NCBI GenBank assembly: GCA_023424585.1
Contig: JAFADT010000293.1
Coordinates: 1-6,746 of the forward strand
DNA length: 6,746 nt
Direction: 5' to 3'
Source of the DNA: Pseudomonadota bacterium
Lineage (GTDB): Bacteria; Myxococcota; Myxococcia; Myxococcales; Myxococcaceae
The notes below the pieces were generated by a model. That model did not search any database, was not told where the DNA came from, and saw only the letters and a program-made list of their open reading frames with translations. This document shows, piece by piece, positions 1 to 6,746 of the stretch (its first letter is position 1; each line of letters opens with the position of its first letter). The translations under genes were made by a program, and so were the position numbers.

Positions 1-1628
1 ACGTGCACCTGCCCGCGCGAGGCCCGTCCACGGGCGCGGTGGAGGTGCTGGACCTGGCCGAGGTCCCGGGCCGCACCTTCCAGCACCTCTTCGTCGCGGG
101 GCTCACGGAGGGCCGGCTCCCGGGGCGCGACCCGCCGTCGCCGCTCCTGGGAGACGCGGAGCGCGTGGCGCTCAACCAGCACCTGACCCGCGACGTGTTC
201 CGCCTCACGGGCGGCGAGTTCGACGACCGCGCGCCCTGGCGCCTCACGGAGGACCGGCTGCTCTTCGCCAGCGCGCTCGCGGCGGCGGAGGGCACGTTGA
301 GCCTGTCGTTCGCGGTGAAGGTCGCGGGAGGACAGGAGCAGGTGCCGTCCGCGTTCCTGGAGGAGGTGCGCCGGCTCACGAGCCACAAGTGGGTCACGCG
401 CACGCTGCCGCCGGTGCTGCCGCTGGACGAGGTGCTCACGCCCGCGGAGCTGCGGCGGACCGTGGCGCTGGAGGCGCTGGCCGGCCTGTCGTTCCCCTCG
501 TTGCGCGTCACGGAGCCGGACCCCGCCGGGCCGCTGCTCAAGGACCGCTTCGGCACGGACGACTGGTTCCGCAGCGCGCGCGAGCTGGCCCACATGGAGG
601 CCGCGCGCCTGCGCTTCTTCGGCCGCGAGGACGAGCCGCCCGGCGAGTTCACCGGCGGTGTGCTGGGGCCGGCGCTGGAGCAGAAGCTGCGCGAGACGTT
701 CCACTTCGGCCTGGAGCGCCCGCTGTCCGCGAGCGCCCTGTCGAAGTTCGGCAACTGCGGCTTCCAGGGCTTCATCGCGTACGGCCTGAAGGTGGCCGAG
801 CCCGTGGTGGCCAACGAGGAGTTCGACGCCCGGGGCCGCGGCACCTTCTGGCACCGCGTGATGGAGGAGGTCTTCAAGGCGCTCAAGGAGCAGAAGCTCC
901 TGGGGCAGGCGCCCGAGGCCATCCCCGACGACGTGCTGAAGAACGCGGTCAAGAAGGCAAGCAGGCACTTCGCGGAGCTCAACCACGTGGGACACCACGC
1001 GCTGTGGAAGCTCGCGGGAGAGAAGGCCCACGCCATGGCCCGGCGCATCCTCGCGGATCCACGGCGAGGCCTGCCCTTCGACCCGCTGGTGCCGGAGGGC
1101 TTCGAGCTGCGCTTCGGCCCGGCGGCCGAGGACGAGCGCTGGAGCGACGTGAAGCTGATGGTGGCGGAGGACGCCATCGTCTTCGAGGGGCAGATCGACC
1201 GGCTGGACATGGCCAGCGGGGAAGTGGGCGTCATCGACTACAAGACGGGCCGCCTGGACAAGCGCGCGCTGAAGGAGAACCTGCTGCGCTCGGACTTCCA
1301 GCTGCCGCTGTACCTCTATGCCGCGCGCGAGGCGGGCCACGTGGGCGCCAAGAACGCGGCGTGGTTCTCGCTGCGCACGGGGGACGCCATCCACCTGTCC
1401 TCGGTGCTGCCGCCCGCGGAGCTGGAGGACCTGCTGTCCACGGACCCGGAGGTGCGCCAGCGCGTGGAGGAGTCCGCCGGCCTCAACCTGCCCAACGCGG
1501 TGGAGGCGCTGGTGCGCCGCTTGCGCAAGGGCGACTTCCCGGCGCGGCCCAATGACTGCGGCAAGTGCGGCTACCGCGCGGTGTGCCGCATCACCGAGCG
1601 CCGCATCGCGGACGAGGGGAGCGGATGA
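1..1628 (+). CDS. addB: AddB-type helicase-nuclease subunit, C-terminal half (5' partial)
   Basis: Nuclease-bearing partner of the AddA helicase in double-strand-break end resection (cytoplasmic). The reading frame is open to the window edge, so the start and the N-terminal ATPase-like half are not visible; 541 residues are readable from base 3, against roughly 1150 in Bacillus AddB. Residues (numbered from base 3) about 12-50 look like the RecC/AddB inactive-helicase region (VEVLDLAEVPGR, VAGLTEGRLP). The PD-(D/E)XK nuclease domain follows: GTFWH with H284, IDRLD with D399, DYK at D412-Y413-K414, and QLPLY starting at Q433. Cysteines C252 and C519-X2-C522-X5-C528 match the AddB/Cas4-type 4Fe-4S arrangement, in which the cluster staples the domain; the usual CP after the first cysteine is CG here. 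The stop overlaps the addA start. A generic PD-(D/E)XK family label is the safe alternative, but the neighbouring addA makes AddB the best reading. Confidence 0.85.
   Translation, partial: VHLPARGPSTGAVEVLDLAEVPGRTFQHLFVAGLTEGRLPGRDPPSPLLGDAERVALNQHLTRDVFRLTGGEFDDRAPWRLTEDRLLFASALAAAEGTLSLSFAVKVAGGQEQVPSAFLEEVRRLTSHKWVTRTLPPVLPLDEVLTPAELRRTVALEALAGLSFPSLRVTEPDPAGPLLKDRFGTDDWFRSARELAHMEAARLRFFGREDEPPGEFTGGVLGPALEQKLRETFHFGLERPLSASALSKFGNCGFQGFIAYGLKVAEPVVANEEFDARGRGTFWHRVMEEVFKALKEQKLLGQAPEAIPDDVLKNAVKKASRHFAELNHVGHHALWKLAGEKAHAMARRILADPRRGLPFDPLVPEGFELRFGPAAEDERWSDVKLMVAEDAIVFEGQIDRLDMASGEVGVIDYKTGRLDKRALKENLLRSDFQLPLYLYAAREAGHVGAKNAAWFSLRTGDAIHLSSVLPPAELEDLLSTDPEVRQRVEESAGLNLPNAVEALVRRLRKGDFPARPNDCGKCGYRAVCRITERRIADEGSG
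1614..1628 (+). promoter_or_regulatory. addA ribosome binding site and ATGA overlap junction
   Basis: GAGGGGA at 1614-1620 lies 4 bases before the ATG at 1625, inside the last codons of addB. The addB stop TGA (1626-1628) overlaps this ATG. A good Shine-Dalgarno at the overlap decides the addA start and suggests translational coupling, which would help equal production of the two subunits. The coupling is inferred. Confidence 0.7.
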
Positions 1629-4600
1629 GCGACACCGCGCCCCACATGCTCGCGCTGGAGAAGAACCTGGCCCTGATGGCGGGCGCCGGCGCGGGCAAGA
1701 CGTACAGCCTGGTGACGATGACGCTGCACCTGTTCGCGGGGGCGCGGCAGGCGGAGCCCCTGCGCCCGTCCCGGCTCTGCATGCTCACGTTCACGGACAA
1801 GGCCGCCGCGGAGATGCGCAGGCGCGTCCGCGAGCGCCTGGACGCGCTCGCCCAGGGCGACGTTCCGCACGACGCGGAGAAGGAGCTGCGCGCGTCGCTC
1901 GCGCGGCTGGAGCGTCCCTTCCCCACGCAGGACCAGTGGCGCAAGGTGCGCGAGGAGCTGGGCGCCGCGACGGTGGGCACGTTCCACTCGCTCTGCGGTC
2001 AGCTCCTGCGCCGCGCGCCGCCCGCGGTGGGCATCGACCCGGCCTTCGAGGTGCTGGACGAGCTGGAGGCCGCGGGCCTGCTGGAGGACGTCACGGAGCG
2101 CGTCGTCCTGGACGCGCTGGAGGGCGGTGACGCGCGCGTGCGCGAGCTGTGCGCGGAGCTGGGCTTCTCCGGCTCCGGCTTCTCCGACGGGCTCGTGGCC
2201 GCGCTGATGGACGTCTACGGCACGCTGCGCGAGGAGGGCCTCAAGGCGGCCACCGCGCGCGTGGGCGACGGCGTGGCGGACAGGGCGCAGCTCGAGGCCC
2301 TCATCGAGGACTGCCGCCGCCTGTGCCTGGAGGCACGCGCCCAGGACACGAAGGGGGAGTGGAGCAACCTCCTGTCCGCGTGCGAGCCCGCCTTGAAGGG
2401 GATGACGCCGGACACGTTCATGCAGCCGGGCCACTTCCCGCTGCTGCGGTCCGTGCTGCTGTCGGAGCCGCGCAGCCTGGCCAACCTGCGCAAGGGCGCG
2501 GGCGCGTGCCTGAAGGAGCTGCTCTGGAAGGTGAAGGGCAAGAGCGACGGCTCCGTGCGGCGGCTGGAGGACGCCTACGCCGCGTGGCGCACGGCGCCCT
2601 TCGAGGCGACCTTCCGCGACCTGTTGACCCAGGTGGAGGCGCGGCACGACGCGGAGCTGGCCCGGCGCAACGTGTTCGACTTCACCTCGCTGCTGGTGAA
2701 GGCGCGCGACCTGCTGCGCGACCATCCGGAGTTCCGGCAGCAGGTGCAGGAGCGGCTGGGCGCGCTGCTGGTGGACGAGTTCCAGGACACCAACCGGTTG
2801 CAGCTGGAGCTGGTGCTGCTCCTGTCGGAGAAGCGCGAGGGCGGCCCGCGCGAGCTGGCCCCGGACGCGGACGTCGTGGCCGCGCTGCCCCTGGAGCCCG
2901 CGTTCCTGTGCGCGGTGGGTGACCGCAAGCAGTCCATCTACGAGTTCCGCGGCGCGGACGTGTCCGTGTTCAAGGTCCTGTCGGACAAGATTGAAGCCGA
3001 GGGCGGCCTGCGCGGCTTCCTCCAGGACAACTACCGCTCGCTGCCGGGCGTCCTGACCTTCTTCAACCGCACGTTCGCCGGGCTGCTCGTGGCGAAGGAG
3101 GCGACGCCCCGTCCCTTCGAGGTCGTCTACGACGCCCAGACGGACGACCTGTCGCCCACGCGCCCGGCGCTGGCCGAAGGGCCCGTGGTGGAGCGGCTCA
3201 CCCTGCCGGAGGCGGACACGGCGCCGGAGCTGCGGGAGCACGAAGCGGACGCGGTGGCCCGCAGGCTGCGGGTGCTGCTCGCGCCGGGCGCTCCGCCGAC
3301 GGTGATGGCGGAGGACAAGAAGGGCCTGCGGCCCGCGCGCGGCGGCGACGTGGCCGTCCTCTTCCGGACCTTCACGCACCTGGAGGAGTACCGGCAGGCG
3401 TTGATCCGCCACGGCGTGCCGCACCGGGTGCTCCGGGGCCGGGGCTTCTACGGAGCCCAGGAGGTGCGCGACCTCGCCTCGCTGCTCGCGCTGCTCGCGG
3501 ACGCGGACGACGCGCTGGCGTTCGCCGCGGTGCTGCGCTCGCCGCTGGTGGGCCTGTCGGACGCGTCGCTGTTCCGGCTCGCGGGGGACCTGCCCCTGTC
3601 GCTCGGCTCCCCCCGGCTGGTGGAGCCGGAGGTCCGCGCCGCCATGTCCGCGCGCGAGCAAGCGCGGCTCGCGCGCTTCCTGGAGCTCATCCCCGTGCTG
3701 CGGCGCGAGCGGGATCGGCTGGGCGTGCATGCCCTGCTGCAAGCCGCGCTGGACGCGACCGGCTACCGCGAGGCCCTGGCGGGCTCGCCCTACGCGGAGC
3801 AGGCGAGCGCCAACGTGGAGAAGCTCCTGTCGCTGGCGGCGCGGCGCGACGAGCGCGGCACGGGCGGCTGCGTGGCCTTCGCGCGCGAGCTGCGCCAGCT
3901 GGCGGACTCCGACCCCAACGAGGCCCAGGCGGACCTGCTGGACGAGGGCGACCCGCGCGCCGTGCAGCTGCTCACCATCCACCGGGCCAAGGGCCTGGAG
4001 TGGCCGGTGGTCATCGTGCCGGGGATGGGCGGACGCCGCCGCACCACGTCCGCCCGGGCGCACTTCGAGCGGTCCTTCGGCCTGGCCCTGCGGCCGTGGA
4101 TGCCGGACTCGCTGGACACCTTCACCTCCGAGCGCTTCGAGGCCGTGCGCGCCGAGCTCAAGGCCCGCGAGGACGCCGAGTACCTGCGCCTGCTCTACGT
4201 GGCCCTCACGCGCGCCAGGGACCTGCTGGTGCTGTCGGGCGGGGAGGAGAAGCGCGCGGGCACGGACACGTGGTGGCACCGCATGGATCGCCGGCTGGAC
4301 GCGGATCCGGAGCTGCGGGCGCTCGCCATCGACGTGGACGTGGAGCAGCTGCCGCCGCCCGCGGATCCAGAACCTCCCACGGAGGAGCAGCGCGAGCAGG
4401 CGCGGCTCCGCCTGGAGTCCGCGCTGGAGCGCATGGCCTCGGAGGCGTCCGGAGCCCTCGCCACCGACGCCCCGGCGGTCGCCTCCGTGCGCGCGGTCCA
4501 GGACTTCCTCACCTGTCCGCGCCGCTATCACCAGCTCCACCGGCTGGGGCTCGCCGTCGGAGCCGCGCCGTGGGAGGCCCCCGCGCACGCCGCGCCCCTC

Positions 4601-5284
4601 GTCGTCGAGCCTGACGGCTGGCTGCCCGTCGAGCGTCCGGACCAGCTCCTCCTCCGGCTCCTGCGCGAGGTGGACCTGTCCCTCGCGGGCCCGGACGCGG
4701 AGGCCTCCGAGCTGCGCGCGCACCTGGAGAACCTGGTGCGGAGCGCGGGCCGGGAGCCGGAAGAGGACGGCCTGGGCGAAGTGCTCGCCACGGTGGAGCG
4801 CTTCCTGGCCACCCCGTTCGCGCGCCAGCTCGCGGTGGCGCCCGCGTCCACGGTCCACCGGGGCCTGGACTTCGTGCTGGACCTGGACGACAGCGCCCGC
4901 GTGGAGGGCGCGGTGGATCTGCTCTGGGAGTCGCCGGACGGTGAGGCCGTGGCGGTGCTTCTGCGCCCGGGCGCTCGGCACCCCCTGGGGCCGGCCGCGT
5001 GGGTCCATGCGCTGACGGCCCTGTCCCTGGCATCCGCGCGGATGGTGCGCGACGGCGTGCCGGTGCGGGTGGGCGTGGCCTTCCTGGCGGACGCGTCCCC
5101 GGAGCCGGAGTTCCTCCCGGGCGGATCCGCCGACGCCGGGGCCGTGCGCCGCCTGGCCGAGGGCGTCCGAGCGCTTGTCCAGGCCGAAAACGCGGGGGCA
5201 TGGCCGGGGTGGGACAAGGCGGCCTGCCAGGCCCTTCACTGCGGCTTCGCGGAACACTGTCACCCGGCCCCTCCCGCGTGCTAA
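1625..5284 (+). CDS. addA: AddA-type UvrD-family helicase subunit with degenerate C-terminal nuclease domain
   Basis: ATP-driven 3'-to-5' DNA motor of an AddAB-type end-resection complex. The protein has 1219 residues, close to Bacillus AddA (about 1230). SF1A motifs appear in order: Walker A GAGAGKT (K25, T26); Ia LTFTDKAAAEM (54-64); Ib TFHS (119-122); Walker B VDEFQDT (383-389); III GDRKQSIYEFRGA (432-444); IV NYRS (469-472); VAVLFRT (576-582) and LRSPL (637-641) of the second motor half; V TIHRAKGLEWP (784-794); VI LLYVALTRAR (856-865). Residues from about 955 to the end have the outline of the PD-(D/E)XK domain: CPRRY at C964, GAVDLL with D1098, and cysteines C1201-X4-C1206-X5-C1212. The DYK motif, however, is replaced by LLR (1112-1114), and the GxxxH histidine and QLxxY motif are not recognisable. 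No Q motif precedes Walker A. The start at 1625 is preferred over a GTG at 1565 because of its Shine-Dalgarno and the overlap with addB. It could also be labelled a RecB-like or generic UvrD helicase; gene order favours AddA. Confidence 0.88.
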   Translation: MSDTAPHMLALEKNLALMAGAGAGKTYSLVTMTLHLFAGARQAEPLRPSRLCMLTFTDKAAAEMRRRVRERLDALAQGDVPHDAEKELRASLARLERPFPTQDQWRKVREELGAATVGTFHSLCGQLLRRAPPAVGIDPAFEVLDELEAAGLLEDVTERVVLDALEGGDARVRELCAELGFSGSGFSDGLVAALMDVYGTLREEGLKAATARVGDGVADRAQLEALIEDCRRLCLEARAQDTKGEWSNLLSACEPALKGMTPDTFMQPGHFPLLRSVLLSEPRSLANLRKGAGACLKELLWKVKGKSDGSVRRLEDAYAAWRTAPFEATFRDLLTQVEARHDAELARRNVFDFTSLLVKARDLLRDHPEFRQQVQERLGALLVDEFQDTNRLQLELVLLLSEKREGGPRELAPDADVVAALPLEPAFLCAVGDRKQSIYEFRGADVSVFKVLSDKIEAEGGLRGFLQDNYRSLPGVLTFFNRTFAGLLVAKEATPRPFEVVYDAQTDDLSPTRPALAEGPVVERLTLPEADTAPELREHEADAVARRLRVLLAPGAPPTVMAEDKKGLRPARGGDVAVLFRTFTHLEEYRQALIRHGVPHRVLRGRGFYGAQEVRDLASLLALLADADDALAFAAVLRSPLVGLSDASLFRLAGDLPLSLGSPRLVEPEVRAAMSAREQARLARFLELIPVLRRERDRLGVHALLQAALDATGYREALAGSPYAEQASANVEKLLSLAARRDERGTGGCVAFARELRQLADSDPNEAQADLLDEGDPRAVQLLTIHRAKGLEWPVVIVPGMGGRRRTTSARAHFERSFGLALRPWMPDSLDTFTSERFEAVRAELKAREDAEYLRLLYVALTRARDLLVLSGGEEKRAGTDTWWHRMDRRLDADPELRALAIDVDVEQLPPPADPEPPTEEQREQARLRLESALERMASEASGALATDAPAVASVRAVQDFLTCPRRYHQLHRLGLAVGAAPWEAPAHAAPLVVEPDGWLPVERPDQLLLRLLREVDLSLAGPDAEASELRAHLENLVRSAGREPEEDGLGEVLATVERFLATPFARQLAVAPASTVHRGLDFVLDLDDSARVEGAVDLLWESPDGEAVAVLLRPGARHPLGPAAWVHALTALSLASARMVRDGVPVRVGVAFLADASPEPEFLPGGSADAGAVRRLAEGVRALVQAENAGAWPGWDKAACQALHCGFAEHCHPAPPAC

Positions 5285-6607
<1,323 letters not shown>

Positions 6608-6627
6608 GAAGGACGCGGTCCGAAGTG

Positions 6628-6652
6628 GTCCTGGCCCGCCGGGGGCCAGGAC
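6628..6652 (+). terminator. perfect 10-bp hairpin after purA (possible terminator or 5'-UTR structure)
   Basis: GTCCTGGCCC (6628-6637) and GGGCCAGGAC (6643-6652) are exact reverse complements separated by the 5-base loop GCCGG. The stem is very GC-rich and begins 20 bases after the purA stop. No T-run follows; the next bases are the purine-rich Shine-Dalgarno of the next gene. It may be a terminator lacking a U-tract, a transcript-stabilising 3' structure for purA, or a structure affecting translation of the downstream gene. The inverted repeat is certain; its role is not. Confidence 0.45.
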
Positions 6653-6661
6653 GGGAGAGGG
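6653..6661 (+). promoter_or_regulatory. strong ribosome binding site of the last gene
   Basis: GGGAGAGGG ends two bases before the ATG at 6664 and contains a good purine-rich Shine-Dalgarno core. It starts at the base directly after the hairpin's 3' arm and supports the start chosen for the truncated last gene. Confidence 0.6.
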
Positions 6662-6663
6662 AC

Positions 6664-6746
6664 ATGGTTCGCACGCGCAGGTTCCAGCTCGGGGTCTCGG
6701 CGGTGGTGTGGCTCGGCACGATGGCGGTGCCCGCCTGGGCCCAGGC
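6664..6746 (+). CDS. N-terminus of an exported protein (3' partial, function unknown)
   Basis: Only 27 full codons are visible before the window ends. They form a typical Sec signal peptide: a positive n-region MVRTRR, a hydrophobic core at about residues 7-22 (including GVSAVVWLG), and a likely signal peptidase I site after P-A-W-A (AWA followed by Q27). The product is therefore probably periplasmic, outer-membrane or secreted. The TRR-F-Q-L segment only loosely resembles a twin-arginine motif, since a polar Q occupies a hydrophobic position. The ATG is backed by a strong Shine-Dalgarno. It lies 56 bases after purA and could share its transcript if the hairpin does not terminate transcription. 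No family can be assigned from this fragment. Confidence 0.65.
   Translation, partial: MVRTRRFQLGVSAVVWLGTMAVPAWAQ

Noticed and set aside
3..5. A GTG at the window edge as the start of the first gene.
   Set aside because: The frame is open to the edge, and the product begins in the middle of an AddB-type protein, so this is an internal valine codon of a truncated gene.
1565..1627. A GTG start for addA 20 codons upstream.
   Set aside because: It would overlap addB by 64 bases and add an arginine-rich tail that is only the out-of-frame reading of the AddB cysteine motif. The ATG at 1625 has a good Shine-Dalgarno.
3729..5015. A 428-residue alternative + strand frame inside addA (and similar ones at 389-1555, 1318-2130 and 5491-6393).
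   Set aside because: Their products are low-complexity, rich in R/A/S/P/G, and overlap frames with intact catalytic motifs; they are composition shadows.
6673..6692. A twin-arginine (Tat) signal at the start of the last gene.
   Set aside because: R5-R6 is present, but the following positions (F-Q-L) do not fit the hydrophobic pair of the consensus; an ordinary Sec signal peptide is simpler.

Overview
The window is very GC-rich (I estimate about 70% or more) with codon third positions almost always G or C. It is fully coding on the + strand apart from a 12-base gap and a 56-base gap. Composition, gene style and the adenylosuccinate synthetase sequence suggest a myxobacterium (Myxococcus/Corallococcus type). 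That taxonomic call is inference from general familiarity, not from a search.

Layout: (1) bases 1-1628, the C-terminal half of an AddB-type helicase-nuclease subunit, cut off at its 5' end by the window edge; (2) bases 1625-5284, a complete AddA-type UvrD-family helicase subunit of 1219 residues, overlapping addB by an ATGA start/stop junction; (3) bases 5297-6607, a complete purA gene (adenylosuccinate synthetase), only 12 bases after addA; (4) bases 6608-6663, a short gap with a perfect 10-bp inverted repeat and a strong Shine-Dalgarno sequence; (5) bases 6664-6746, the first 27 codons of a gene encoding an exported protein, cut off by the window end.

AddA and AddB should form one heterodimeric complex that unwinds and resects double-strand DNA ends to prepare 3' single strands for RecA. 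The AddB half keeps all recognisable nuclease residues and a canonical four-cysteine iron-sulfur arrangement. The AddA subunit has all SF1A helicase motifs, but its C-terminal nuclease-like domain appears to have lost the catalytic residues. The predicted complex therefore has one motor (AddA) and one nuclease (AddB). This is the most notable point in the window. purA follows closely enough to be co-transcribed, though its function in AMP synthesis is separate.

I see no mobile element, CRISPR array, RNA gene or obviously new multi-gene system. This is a largely ordinary housekeeping region with an unusual AddA nuclease domain.
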